The position numbers were made by a program, and so were the translations under genes. The notes below the pieces were generated by a model that did no database searches, was not told the DNA's origin, and worked only from the letters and a program-made list of their open reading frames with translations. From positions 534,510 to 598,509 of the forward strand of contig NW_026893687.1 of the NCBI RefSeq assembly GCF_032452875.1: a DNA stretch of 64,000 bases, given 5' to 3'. Every line of letters starts with the position of its first letter. Within the stretch, counting starts at the first letter, position 1. This DNA comes from Bos javanicus (lineage: Eukaryota; Chordata; Mammalia; Artiodactyla; Bovidae). Shown one piece after another: positions 1 through 10,245 of this stretch.

Positions 1-784
1 ACTGTTCACGTGGCTGATCACACACCTGTCACATGACATATCATGCACTGATCACGTGGCACTCATGCACTGATCACGTGGCTGATCATACTCTGCTCAC
101 GTAACTCATTATGCACACATCACGTGGCTATCATGCACTGCTCACGTGGCTCGTCATGGAATGATCACATAGCTACAATATACTGGTCACGTGACTGATC
201 ATGCACAGATCACGTAAATGATCATGCACTGTTCACGTGACTGATCATGTACTGATCACGTGACTGATCATGGACTGATCACGTGGCTATCATGCACTGA
301 TCACTTGGCTGGTCATACACTGATCACGTGCCTGGTCATGCACAGATTACATGACTGATCATGCACTGAACACGTGACTGATCATGCACTGATCACGTGG
401 CTATCATGCACTACTCACGTGGCTGATCATGCAATGATCATATAGCTACCATGTACAGGTCACGTGAATGATCATACACCCATCAGGTGACTGATCATGC
501 ACTGATCACGTGGCTATCATGCACTGATCACGAGACTGATCATGAACTGATCACGTCTATATCATGCACTGATCACATGACTGCCCATGCACTGATCACG
601 TGGATGATCATACACTAATCATGTGACAGATCATGCAGTGATCACGTGGCTGATCATGCACTGATACCGTGACTGAGCTTGGACTGATCACATGACTATC
701 ATGTAGTGATCACGTGACTTAATGGCGCTGATCATGTGACTGATCATGCGCTGATCATGTTTGCTATCATACACTGATCATGTG
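1..784. repeat. Diverged monomer tract, interior of a 1.25-kb higher-order unit
   Basis: Only monomers are present, with many substitutions. The first ~180 bases (TGTTCACGTGGC, CACACCTGTCACATGACATATC, GGCACTCATGCAC, ATACTCTGCTCACG in order) match in phase the tracts starting near 21388, 32788, 41190 and 50664. The window therefore opens about 228 bp after the end of a module lying just outside it. The last ~130 bases before 785 (GATACCGTGACTGAGCATGG, then GTAGTGATCACGTGACTTAATGG) are the constant left flank of alpha modules. Confidence 0.9.
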
Positions 785-1025
785 CCACTGGAGGCAATAA
801 ACAAAGAGCTGAGTAGGCACGAATCAAACAGTCAGCAGGCAATAATCATGGAACTCAGGTGTGAGGAATCATGCTGCTCAGCTGGCAATAATCAAGAAGC
901 TGAGCAGGCAGGAATTACGCAGCACAGCTGATAATTGTCAAGCAGATGACAGGCAGGAATCGTGCAGCTCAGCTGGCAATTGTCAAGCAGATGAGCAGAC
1001 GGTAATCACGCAGCTCAGCAGGCCC
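785..1025. repeat. Alpha module, five 46-mers
   Basis: Begins CCACTGGAGGCAATAAAC (CCACTGG instead of the usual CCTCTGG) and ends CTCAGCAGGCCC before AGATCACG. Five ~46-bp repeats are visible, each built around GGCAATAATCAAG- or GGCAATTGTCAAG-type starts and CAGCTCAGC-type ends. It shares CAGCTGATAATTG and ACGGTAATCACG with the module at 48367. Confidence 0.92.
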
Positions 1026-2102
1026 AGATCACGTGACTGAGCATGCACTGTTCACGTGGCTGATCATACGCTGCTCACGTAACTGATAATGCACTGATCA
1101 CGTGGCTATCATGCACTGATCACGTGGCTGATCATACACTGTTCACGTGTTTGACCATGCACTGATCACGTGGCTGATCATACACTGCTCACGTAACTGA
1201 TCATGCACTGATCACGTGGCTGATCATACACTGATCAGTTGGCTATCATGCACTTATTACTTGGCTGATCATACACTGATCACGTGACTGATAATCCACT
1301 GATCATCTGGCTATCGTGCACTCATTAACTGGCTATCGTGCACTGATCACGTGGTTGATCATACACTGATCACGTGCCTGGTCATGCACAGATTACATGA
1401 CTGATCATGCACTGAACACGTGACTGATCATGCACTGATCACGTGGCTATCATGCACTACTCACGTGGCTGATCATGCAATGATCATGTAGCTACCATGT
1501 ACCGGTCAGTTGACTGATCATACACCCATCAGGTGAGGGATCATGCACTGATCACGTGGCTATCATGCACTGTCCACGTGGCTGATCATACACTGATCAC
1601 CTGCCTGGTCATGCACAGATAACGTGACAAATCATGAACTGATCACATAGCTATCATGAACTGATCACCTGGCTGATCATGCACTGATCACGTGGCTGAT
1701 CATGCACTGATACCGTGACTGAGCATGGACTGATCACATGACTATCATGTAGTGATCTCGTGGCTATCATGCACTACTCACGTGGCTGATCATGCAATGA
1801 TCATGTAGCTACCATGTACAGGTCACGTGAATGATGATACACCCATCAGGTGACTGATCATGCACTGATCACCTCTATATCATGCACTGATCACATGACT
1901 GCCCATGCACTGATCACGTTGATGATCATACACTAATCATGTGACAGATCATGCACTGATCACGTGGCTGATCATGCACTGATACCGTGACTGAGCATGG
2001 ACTGATCACATGACTATCATGTAGTGATCACGTGACTTAATGGCGCTGATCATGTGACTGATCATGCGCTGTTCATGTTTGCTATCATACACTGATCATG
2101 TG
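1026..2102. repeat. Diverged monomer tract
   Basis: Monomers only, heavily substituted (for example CATTAACTGGCTATCG and TTATTACTTGGCTG near 1250-1340). It ends in the constant alpha left flank (GATACCGTGACTGAGCATGG, ACTTAATGGCGCTG, TTTGCTATCATACAC). No other feature was seen. Confidence 0.9.
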
Positions 2103-2343
2103 CCTCTGGAGGCAATAAACAAAGAGCTGAGTAGGCACGAATCAAACAGTCAGCAGGCAATAATCATGGAACTCAGGTGTGAGGAATCATGCTGCTCAGC
2201 TGGCAATAATCAAGCAGCTGAGCAGGCAGGAATTACGCAGCACAACTGATAATTGTCAAGCAGATGACAGGCAGGAATCGTGCAGCTCAGCTGGCAATTG
2301 TCAAGCAGATGAGCAGACGGTAATCACGCAGCTCAGCAGGCGC
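2103..2343. repeat. Alpha module, five 46-mers
   Basis: Begins CCTCTGGAGGCAATAAAC and ends CTCAGCAGGCGC. It carries CACAACTGATAATTG and ACGGTAATCACG, placing it close to the modules at 785 and 48367. The module starts are 1318 bp apart. Confidence 0.92.
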
Positions 2344-3496
2344 AGATCACGTGACTGAGCATGCACTGTTCACGTGGCTGATCATACGCTGCTCACGTAA
2401 CTGATAATGCACTGATCACGTGGCTATCATGCACTGATCACGTGGCTGATCATACACTGCTCACGTAACTGATAATGCACTGATCAAGTGGCTATCATGC
2501 ACTGATCACGTGGCTGATCATACACTGTTCACGTGTCTGACAATGCACTGATCACGTGGCTGATCATACACTGCTCACGTAACTGATCATGCACTGATCA
2601 CGTGGCTGATCATACACTGATCAGTTGGCTATCATGCACTTTTTACTTGGCTGATCAAACACTGATCACGTGACTGATAATGCACTGATCATCTGGCTAT
2701 CGTGCACTCATTAACTGGCTATCGTGCACTGATCACGTGGTTGATCATACACTGATCACGAGACTGATCATGCACTAATCACGTCTATATCATGCACTGA
2801 TCACATGACTGCCCATGCACTGATCACCCGGATGATCATACACTGATCATGCGACAGATCATGCACTGATCACGTGGCTATCATGCACTGCTCACGCGGC
2901 TGTTCATGCAATGATCACGTAGCTACCATGTACTGGTCACGTGAGTGATCATGCACTGATCAGGTGACTGATCATGCACTGTTAACGTGAGTGATCATGC
3001 ACTGATCACGTGACTGATCATGCACTGATCTCATGGCTATCATGCACGGCTCATGTGGCTGATCATGCAATGATCACCTAGCTACCATATACTGGTCACG
3101 TGACTGATCATGCACTGATCACGTAATTGATCATGCACTGATCATGTGGCTGATCATGCACTGATCACGTGGCTGATCATCCACTGATCACGTGACTGAT
3201 CATGCACTGATCACGTGACTGATCATGCACTGATCACGTGGCTATCTTGCACTGATCACTTGGCTGGTCATACACTGATCACGTGCCTGGTCATGCACAG
3301 ATTACATGACTGATCATGCACTGAACACGTGACTGATCATGCACTCATCACGTGGCTATCATGCACTACTTATGTGGCTGATCATGCAATGATCATGTAG
3401 CTACCATGTACCGGTCAGGTGACTGATCATACACCCATCAGGTGACGGATCATGCACTGATCACGTGGCTATCATGCACTGTTCACGTGGCTGATC
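2344..3496. repeat. Diverged monomer tract up to the LTR block
   Basis: Monomers only. Ordered variant cassettes (CAATGATCACGTAGCTACCATGT followed by ACTGGTCACGTGA) occur near 2911 and 3068. It ends at TGTTCACGTGGCTGATC, where the LTR-bearing unit begins with AAGTCCAGATCACG. No module lies in the 2523 bp between the module starts at 2103 and 4627, twice the usual spacing. Confidence 0.9.
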
Positions 3497-3540
3497 AAGT
3501 CCAGATCACGTGACTGAGCATGCACTGATCACGTGGCTAT

Positions 3541-3830
3541 CATGCACTGATGACGTGACTGCGCATGCACTGATGACGTGGCTGATCGGGCACTGATCAC
3601 ATGGATCATCATGCACTGATCACGTGTTTATCAGGCAATGATCAGTGACTGACAGGCGCTGATCATGGGACTGTGCACGCACTGATCACCTGGCTATCAT
3701 GCACTGATGATGTGACTGCGCATGCACTGATGACGTGGCTGTTCGGGCACTGATCACGTGTTTATCAGGCAGTGATCAGTGACTGACAGGCGCTGATCAG
3801 GGTACTGTGCACGCACTGATCAGGTGGCTG
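3541..3830 (+). repeat. Internal duplication within the LTR unit's monomer segment
   Basis: The order CATGCACTGATGACGTGACT, GCGCATGCAC, TCGGGCAC, GTGTTTATCAGGCA, GACTGACAGGCGC, CTGTGCACGC occurs twice, starting at 3541 and 3698. The first copy has one extra 23-mer (GATCACATGG type). The same double arrangement recurs in the other three LTR units. Confidence 0.85.
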
Positions 3831-4006
3831 ATCAGCAACTGACCACCTGACTGCGCATGCAGTGATCACGTGGCTGGTCGTTCACTGATCACGTGTTTAT
3901 CATCCGGTGATCACGTGACTGAGAGGCGCTGATCACGTGACTGTGCCGTCAGTGATCACGTGGCTGAGCAGGCATTGATATCGTGACTGAGCATGCACTG
4001 ATCATG

Positions 4007-4606
4007 TGCCGGGAGCCGGGAGGCATTCCACTCTGGACAAAGGTCATGAGGAAGGAGGCTCGGCATACGCAAATGCGGGATCGAGCCTCAGGAGTCCACC
4101 CGGATATTCTCGAGCATCTCCCCCCCAAAAAAACCGGAGTCTGCCTACTGTATTGCTTTGTGCTCTCACCTCTGATTTCACTGGGGCTGTCCCCCACCAC
4201 CATCTCGCTCTCTCTGTCAAAGAGTTAACTTACAGCTCCAATTCATAAAGTTCCTTGTCATTCTTCTCTTTAACTTCCAGCTGAGTCTCCATCTGGAGCG
4301 CGGAAACCACCACGCTTACTAATTATGCCTGGGCTGCTAAGACCCACTCGAGAAGGTGTCTAGGGTGAGGCACCTTTCGCTATTCGAGAGGTCACCTGCG
4401 GCCTACGTAAGTGGTGCAAACTTTTTGTCTTGAAGTTTGATTGGTCTTCCGCGTAAACCAAGCTACTCAGTCTCTTTTCTCCACCGAATTTTCCTACTGA
4501 GCTCTCCTCATACTATTATTCTTGACATCTCCGATTAGCATATAAAGAGTCGCCTAGGCCATCTCTTCTTCGAATACCCTGGATCAGTTGGGGCTGGTCC
4601 CCGGCA
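4007..4606 (+). mobile_element. Endogenous retroviral LTR, copy 1 (600 bp)
   Basis: Begins TGCCGGG and ends CCCGGCA, a perfect 7-bp terminal inverted repeat with the TG...CA ends of retroviral LTRs. It contains a CCAAT box in reverse (ATTGG at 4440), a TATA-like box at 4541 and a C7A7 run near 4121-4134. Two bases after the terminal CA lies a lysine-tRNA-type primer-binding site, so this is the 5' LTR of a provirus in + orientation. No gag, pol or env follows; the sequence goes straight into a satellite module. Class II (betaretrovirus-like) is likely from the primer type but not proven. No target-site duplication is visible. Confidence 0.87.
4541..4549 (+). promoter_or_regulatory. TATA-like box of LTR copy 1
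   Basis: TATAAAGAG lies 65 bp before the LTR end, about 100 bp after ATTGG. If used, it would leave R plus U5 of only ~35-40 bp, which is short. The other three copies read TATAAATAG. Confidence 0.5.
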
Positions 4607-4608
4607 GG

Positions 4609-4626
4609 TGGCGACCGAACAGGGAC
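4609..4626 (+). other. Retroviral primer-binding site, tRNA-Lys3 type, copy 1
   Basis: TGGCGACCGAACAGGGAC matches the known tRNA-Lys3 primer-binding site at 17 of 18 positions (A instead of C at position 6). It lies GG-spaced from the LTR's terminal CA, the expected place for reverse-transcription priming. Confidence 0.85.
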
Positions 4627-4821
4627 CTCAGGAGGCAATACTCAAAGAGCTGAGCAGACACGAACCACGCAATCAGCAGGCAATAAGCATGGAGCTCAGC
4701 AGTGACGAATCATGCTGCTCAGCTGGCAATAATCAAGCACGTGACCAGGCAGGAATCACGCAGCTCAGCTGGCAATTGTCACGCAGATGAGCCGGCAGGA
4801 ATCACGCAGCTCAGCAGGCCC
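4627..4821. repeat. LTR-linked module, four 46-mers
   Basis: Begins CTCAGGAGGCAATACTC directly after the primer-binding site and ends CTCAGCAGGCCC. It has four 46-mers where most free modules have five. Diagnostic differences from free modules are AGACACGAACCACGCAATC, AAGCATGGAGC and CACGTGACCAGG. Confidence 0.92.
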
Positions 4822-5370
4822 TGATCACGTGATCTGCAGGCACTGATCACGTGACTGAACAAGTCCAGATCACGTGACTGAGCATGCACTGATCACGTGG
4901 CTATCATGCACTGATGACGTGACTGCGCATGCACTGATGACGTGGCTGATCGGGCACTGATCACATGGCTCATCATGCACTGATCACGTGTTTATCAGGC
5001 AATGATCAGTGACTGACAGGCGCTGATCATGGGAATGTGAACGCACTGATCACGTGGCTATCATGCACTGATGACGTGACTGCGCATGCACTGATGACGT
5101 GGCTGTTCGGGCACTGATCACGTGTTTATCAGGCAGTGATCAGTGACTGACAGGCGCTGATCAGGGGACTGTGCACGCACTGATCAGGTGGCTGATCAGG
5201 AACTGACCACCTGACTGCGCATGCAGTGATCACGTGGCTGGTCGTTCACTGATCACGTGTTTATCATACGGTGATCACGTGACTGAGAGGCGCTGATCAC
5301 GTGACTGTGCCGTCAGTGATCACGTGGCTGAGCAGGCACTGATATCGTGACTGAGCATGCACTGATCATG

Positions 5371-5971
5371 TGCCGGGAGCCGGGGAGGCATTCCACTCTG
5401 GACAAAGGTCATGAGGAAGGAGGCTCGGCATACGCAAATGCGGGATCGAGCCTCAGGAGTCCACCCGGATATTCTCGAGCATCTCCCCCCAAAAAAACCG
5501 GAGTCTGCCTACTGTATTGCTTTGTGCTCTCACCTCTGATTTCACTGGGGGCTGTCCCCCACCACCATCTCGCTCTCTCTGTCAAAGAGTTAACTTACAG
5601 CTCCAATTCATAAAGTTCCTTGTCATTCTTCCCTTTAACTTCCAGCTGAGTCTCCATCTGGAGCGCGGAACCCACCACGCTTCCTAATTATGCCTGGGCT
5701 GCTAAGACCCACTCGAGAAGGTGTCTAGGGTGAGGCACCTTTCGCTATTCGAGAGGGCGCCTGCGGCCTACGTAAGTGGTGCAAACTTCTTGTCTTGAAG
5801 TTTGATTGGTCTTCCGCGTAAACCAAGCTACTCAGTCTCTTTTCTCCACCGAATTTTCCTACCGAGCTCTCCTCATACTATCATTCTTGACATCTCTGAT
5901 TAGCATATAAATAGTCGCCTAGGCCATCTCTCCTTCGAATACCCTGGATCAGTTGGGGCTGGTCCCCGGCA
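5371..5971 (+). mobile_element. Endogenous retroviral LTR, copy 2 (601 bp)
   Basis: TGCCGGG...CCCGGCA ends as in copy 1, with ATTGG at 5805 and TATAAATAG at 5906. It differs from copy 1 mainly by homopolymer length (C6A7 run, five Gs in CACTGGGGGCTG) and a few substitutions. No coding sequence is attached. Confidence 0.87.
5906..5914 (+). promoter_or_regulatory. TATA-like box of LTR copy 2
   Basis: TATAAATAG, about 65 bp before the LTR end and about 100 bp after the reverse CCAAT box. Confidence 0.5.
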
Positions 5972-5973
5972 GG

Positions 5974-5991
5974 TGGCGACCGAACAGGGAC
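5974..5991 (+). other. Retroviral primer-binding site, tRNA-Lys3 type, copy 2
   Basis: Identical to the site of copy 1, again two bases after the LTR's terminal CA. Confidence 0.85.
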
Positions 5992-6186
5992 CTCAGGAGG
6001 CAATACTCAAAGAGCTGAGCAGACACGAACCACGCAATCAGCAGGCAATAAGCATGGAGCTCAGCAGTGACGAATCATGCTGCTCAACTGGCAATAATCA
6101 AGCACGTGACCAGGCAGGACTCACGCAGCTCAGCTGGCAATTGTCAAGCAGATGAGCCGGCAGGAATCACGCAGCTCAGCAGGCCC
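5992..6186. repeat. LTR-linked module, four 46-mers
   Basis: Same start and end as the module at 4627. Carries TGCTCAACTGGC and GGACTCACGCAG, both shared with the copy at 7359 but not with copy 1. Confidence 0.92.
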
Positions 6187-6736
6187 TGATCACGTGACTC
6201 TGCAGGCACTGATCACGTGGCTGATCAAGTCCAGATCACGTGACTGAACATGCACTGATCACGTGGCTATCATGCACTGATGACGTGACTGCGCATGCAC
6301 TGATGACGTGGCTGATCGGGCACTGATCACATGGCTCATCATGCACTGATCACGTGTTTATCAGGCAATGATCAGTGACTGACAGGCGCTGATCATGGGA
6401 CTGTGCACGCACTGATCACGTGGCTATCATGCACTGATCACGTGACTGCGCATGCACTGATGACGTGGCTGTTCGGGCACTGATCACGTGTTTATCAGGC
6501 AGTGATCAGTGACTGACAGGCGCTGATCAGGGGACTGTGCACGCACTGATCAGGTGGCTGATCAGGAACTGACCACCTGACTGCGCATGCAGTGATCACG
6601 TGGCTGGTCGTTCACTGATCACGTGTTTATCATCCGGTGATCACGTGACTGAGAGGCGCTGATCACGTGACTGTGCCGTCAGTGATCACGTGGCTGAGCA
6701 GGCACTGATATCGTGACTGAGCATGCACTGATCATG

Positions 6737-7338
6737 TGCCGGGAGCCGGGGAGGCATTCCACTCTGGACAAAGGTCATGAGGAAGGAGGCTCGGCATACG
6801 CAAATGCGGGATCGAGCCTCAGGAGTCCACCCGGATATTCTCGAGCATCTCCCCCCCAAAAAAACCGGAGTCTGCCTACTGTATTGCTTTGTGCTCTCAC
6901 CTCTGATTTCACTGGGGGCTGTCCCCCACCACCATCTCGCTCTCTCTGTCAAAGAGTTAACTTACAGCTCCAATTCATAAAGTTCCTTGTCATTCTTCCC
7001 TTTAACTTCCAGCTGAGTCTCCATCTGGAGCGCGGAACCCACCACGCTTACTAATTATGCCTGGGCTGCTAAGACCCACTCGAGAAGGTGTCTAGGGTGA
7101 GGCACCTTTCGCTATTCGAGAGGGCGCCTGCGGCCTACGTAAGTGGTGCAAACTTCTTGTCTTGAAGTTTGATTGGTCTTCCGCGTAAACCAAGCTACTC
7201 AGTCTCTTTTCTCCACCGAATTTTCCTACCGAGCTCTCCTCATACTATCATTCTTGACATCTCTGATTAGCATATAAATAGTCGCCTAGGCCATCTCTCC
7301 TTCGAAGACCCTGGATCAGTTCGGGCTGGTCCCCGGCA
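6737..7338 (+). mobile_element. Endogenous retroviral LTR, copy 3 (602 bp)
   Basis: Intact TGCCGGG/CCCGGCA ends, ATTGG at 7172, TATAAATAG at 7273 and a C7A7 run. It has CGAAGACCCTGG where the other copies have CGAATACCCTGG. Confidence 0.87.
7273..7281 (+). promoter_or_regulatory. TATA-like box of LTR copy 3
   Basis: TATAAATAG in the same position relative to the LTR end as in copy 2. Confidence 0.5.
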
Positions 7339-7340
7339 GG

Positions 7341-7358
7341 TGGCGACCGAACAGGGAC
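7341..7358 (+). other. Retroviral primer-binding site, tRNA-Lys3 type, copy 3
   Basis: Identical 18-mer to the other copies, GG-spaced from the LTR end. Confidence 0.85.
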
Positions 7359-7553
7359 CTCAGGAGGCAATACTCAAAGAGCTGAGCAGACACGAACCAC
7401 GCAATCAGCAGGCAATAAGCATGGAGCTCAGCAGTGACGAATCATGCTGCTCAACTGGCAATAATCAAGCACGTGACCAGGCAGGACTCACGCAGCTCAG
7501 CTGGCAATTGTCAAGCAGATGAGCCGGCAGGAATCACGCAGCTCAGCAGGCCC
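7359..7553. repeat. LTR-linked module, four 46-mers
   Basis: By eye it matches the module at 5992 throughout, including TGCTCAACTGGC and GGACTCACGCAG. Confidence 0.92.
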
Positions 7554-8103
7554 TGATCACGTGACTCTGCAGGCACTGATCACGTGGCTGATCAAGTCCA
7601 GATCACGTGACTGAACATGCACTGATCACGTGGCTATCATGCACTGATGACGTGACTGCGCATGCACTGATGACGTGGCTGATCGGGCACTGATCACATG
7701 GCTCATCATGCACTGATCACGTGTTTATCAGGCAATGATCAGTGACTGACAGGCGCTGATCATGGGACTGTGCGCGCACTGATCACGTGGCTATCATGCA
7801 CTGATCACGTGACTGCGAATGCACTGATGACGTGGCTGTTCGGGCACTGATCACGTGTTTATCAGGCAGTGATCAGTGACTGACAGGCGCTGATCAGGGG
7901 ACTGTGCACGCACTGATCAGGTGGCTGATCAGGAACTGACCACCTGACTGCGCATGCAGTGATCACGTGGCTGGTCGTTCACTGATCACGTGTTTATCAT
8001 CCGGTGATCACGTGACTGAGAGGCGCTGATCACGTGACTGTGCCGTCAGTGATCACGTGGCTGAGCAGGCACTGATATCGTGACTGAGCATGCACTGATC
8101 ATG

Positions 8104-8705
8104 TGCCGGGAGCCGGGGAGGCATTCCACTCTGGACAAAGGTCATGAGGAAGGAGGCTCGGCATACGCAAATGCGGGATCGAGCCTCAGGAGTCCACCCG
8201 GATATTCTCGAGCATCTCCCCCCCAAAAAAACCGGAGTCTGCCTACTGTATTGCTTTGTGCTCTCACCTCTGATTTCACTGGGGGCTGTCCCCCACCACC
8301 ATCTCGCTCTCTCTGTCAAAGAGTTAACTTACAGCTCCAATTCATAAAGTTCCTTGTCATTCTTCCCTTTAACTTCCAGCTGAGTCTCCATCTGGAGCGC
8401 GGAACCCACCACGCTTACTAATTATGCCTGGGCTGCTAAGACCCACTCGAGAAGGTGTCTAGGGTGAGGCACCTTTCGCTATTCGAGAGGGCGCCTGCGG
8501 CCTACGTAAGTGGTGCAAACTTCTTGTCTTGAAGTTTGATTGGTCTTCCGCGTAAACCAAGCTACTCAGTCTCTTTTCTCCACCGAATTTTCCTACCGAG
8601 CTCTCCTCATACTATCATTCTTGACATCTCTGATTAGCATATAAATAGTCGCCTAGGCCATCTCTCCTTCGAATACCCTGGATCAGTTCGGGCTGGTCCC
8701 CGGCA
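8104..8705 (+). mobile_element. Endogenous retroviral LTR, copy 4 (602 bp)
   Basis: Same ends and internal sites as copy 3 (ATTGG at 8539, TATAAATAG at 8640). No proviral coding sequence follows; only the primer-binding site and 28 bp of module remain. Confidence 0.87.
8640..8648 (+). promoter_or_regulatory. TATA-like box of LTR copy 4
   Basis: TATAAATAG in the conserved position. Confidence 0.5.
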
Positions 8706-8707
8706 GG

Positions 8708-8725
8708 TGGCGACCGAACAGGGAC
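8708..8725 (+). other. Retroviral primer-binding site, tRNA-Lys3 type, copy 4
   Basis: Identical 18-mer, two bases after the LTR's terminal CA. Confidence 0.85.
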
Positions 8726-8753
8726 CTCAGGAGGCAATACTCAAAGAGCTGAG
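8726..8753. repeat. Truncated LTR-linked module
   Basis: Only CTCAGGAGGCAATACTC through GAGCTGAG remains before the jump to monomer sequence. CTGA at the break is shared with the monomer's CTGATCATGCA, so a short-homology exchange is plausible. Confidence 0.88.
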
Positions 8754-10245
8754 ATCATGCACACATCAGGTGGCTATTAAGCACTTCTCACCTGGCTGGT
8801 CATGCAATGTTCACGTAGCTACCATATACTGGTCACGTGACTGATCATGCACAGATCACGTAAATGATCATGCACTGCTCACGTGACTGATCATGTACTG
8901 ATCACGTGACTGATCATGCAGTGATCGGGTGGCTATCATGCACTGCTCACGTGGCTGATCATGCAATGATCACGTAGCAACCATGTACTGGTCACGTGAC
9001 TGATCATGCACTGATCACGTGATTAATCCAGCACTGATCACCTGACTCATCATGCACTGAACACGTGGCTGATCACACACGTATCACGTGACTGATCATG
9101 CACTGATCACGTGGTTATCATGCCTTGATCACGTGGCTATCACTCACTGATCACGTGGATATCATGCACGGATCACGTGGCTGATCACACACGTATCACG
9201 TGACTGATCATGCACTGATCACCTGTCTATCATGCACTGATCACGTGGCTATCATGCACTGATCACGTGGCTGATCATGCAATGATCACGTAGCTACCAT
9301 GTACTGGTCACGTGACTGATCTTGCACGGATCACGTAATTGATCATGCACTGATCACGTGGCTGATCAAGCACTGATCACGTGGCTATCATGCACTGCTA
9401 ACGTGGCTGATCATGAAATGATCCAGCAGCTACCATGTGCTGGTCACGTGACTGATCATGCACTGATCATGTGGCTGATCGTGCACTGATCACGTGACTG
9501 ATCATGCACTGATCACGTGACTGATCATGCACTGATCACGTGGCTATCATGCACTGATAACTTGGCTGGTCATACACAGATCACGCAGCTACCATGTACT
9601 GGTCACGTGACTGATCATGCACTGATGACGTAATTGATCATGCACTGATCATGTGGCTGATCCTGCACTGATCACTTGACTGATCATGCACTGATCACGT
9701 GACTTATCATGCACTGATCACGTGGCTATCATGCACTGATCACATGGCTGGTCATACACTGATCACGTGCCTGGTCATGCACAGATTACATGACTGATCA
9801 TGCGCTGATCACGTCACTGATCATGCACTGATCACGTGGCTCTCATACACTACTCACGTGGCTGATCATGCAATGATCATGTAGCTACCATGTACCGGTC
9901 ACGTGACTGATCATACATCCATTAGGTGACTAATCATGCACTGATCACGTGGCTATCATGCACTGTTCACGTGGCTGATCATACACTGATCACCTGCCTG
10001 GTCATGCACAGATCACGTGACTAATCATGAACTGATCACGTAGCAATCATTCACTGATCACCTGGCTGATCATGCACTGATCACGTGGCTATCATGCACT
10101 GATCACGTGGCTGATCATGCACTGATACCGTGACTGAGCATGGACTGATCACATGACTATCATGTAGTGATCACGTGACTTAATGGCACTGATCATGTGA
10201 CTGATCATGCGCTGATCATGTTTGCTTTCATACACTGATCATGTG
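8754..10245. repeat. Diverged monomer tract right of the LTR block
   Basis: Monomers only. Ordered cassettes (CAATG..., GTAGC(A/T)ACCATGTACTGG, then GTAATTGATC) recur near 8970, 9270 and 9580. It ends in the constant alpha left flank. No coding or RNA feature was seen. Confidence 0.9.

Larger units (their letters stand above)
3497..4860 (+). repeat. LTR-bearing higher-order unit, copy 1 (1.364 kb)
   Basis: Starts at AAGTCCAGATCACG and holds, in order, ~510 bp of a private monomer subfamily, an LTR, a primer-binding site, a short module and two to three monomers. Monomer variants restricted to this block include GACTGCGCATGCAC, GATCGGGCAC, GTGTTTATCAGGCA and GACTGACAGGCGC. This is the most diverged of the four copies (for example TATAAAGAG where the others have TATAAATAG). 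Confidence 0.93.
4861..6226 (+). repeat. LTR-bearing higher-order unit, copy 2 (1.366 kb)
   Basis: Same order of parts as copy 1, starting at AAGTCCAGATCACG. By eye it differs from copy 3 at only a handful of positions, including GATGACGTGACTGCG where copies 3 and 4 have GATCACGTGACTGCG, so amplification is recent or homogenisation is active. Confidence 0.93.
6227..7593 (+). repeat. LTR-bearing higher-order unit, copy 3 (1.367 kb)
   Basis: Full unit with the same part order. It shares with copy 4 the variants GATCACGTGACTGCG and GATCAGTTCGGGCTGG, making 3 and 4 the closest pair. Confidence 0.93.
7594..8753 (+). repeat. LTR-bearing higher-order unit, copy 4, truncated
   Basis: Runs normally through the LTR and primer-binding site but stops 28 bp into the module at CAAAGAGCTGAG. 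Ordinary satellite (ATCATGCACACATCAGG) follows at once. Private changes are GTGCGCGCAC and GCGAATGCAC. The break marks the right edge of the LTR block. Confidence 0.92.

Noticed and set aside
4099..4114. CENP-B-box-like motif on the minus strand of the LTR (CCCGGATATTCTCGAG)
   Set aside because: Spacing is one base too long and the last base differs from the required CCCGNNTNNNNCGAA; the monomer and module have no match either.
6686..7054. Overlapping open frames of 67-113 codons on both strands across the LTRs
   Set aside because: They lie in non-coding LTR sequence, overlap one another on opposite strands, recur only with the repeat and resemble no retroviral protein.
4007..8705. Four independent retroviral insertions
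   Set aside because: All four LTRs sit at the same point of near-identical 1.365-kb units with the same flanks and no target-site duplications, so they are copies of one event spread by tandem amplification.
4627..8753. Possible gag, pol or env remnants after the primer-binding site
   Set aside because: The sequence after the PBS is satellite module and monomers; no retroviral coding similarity was recognised.
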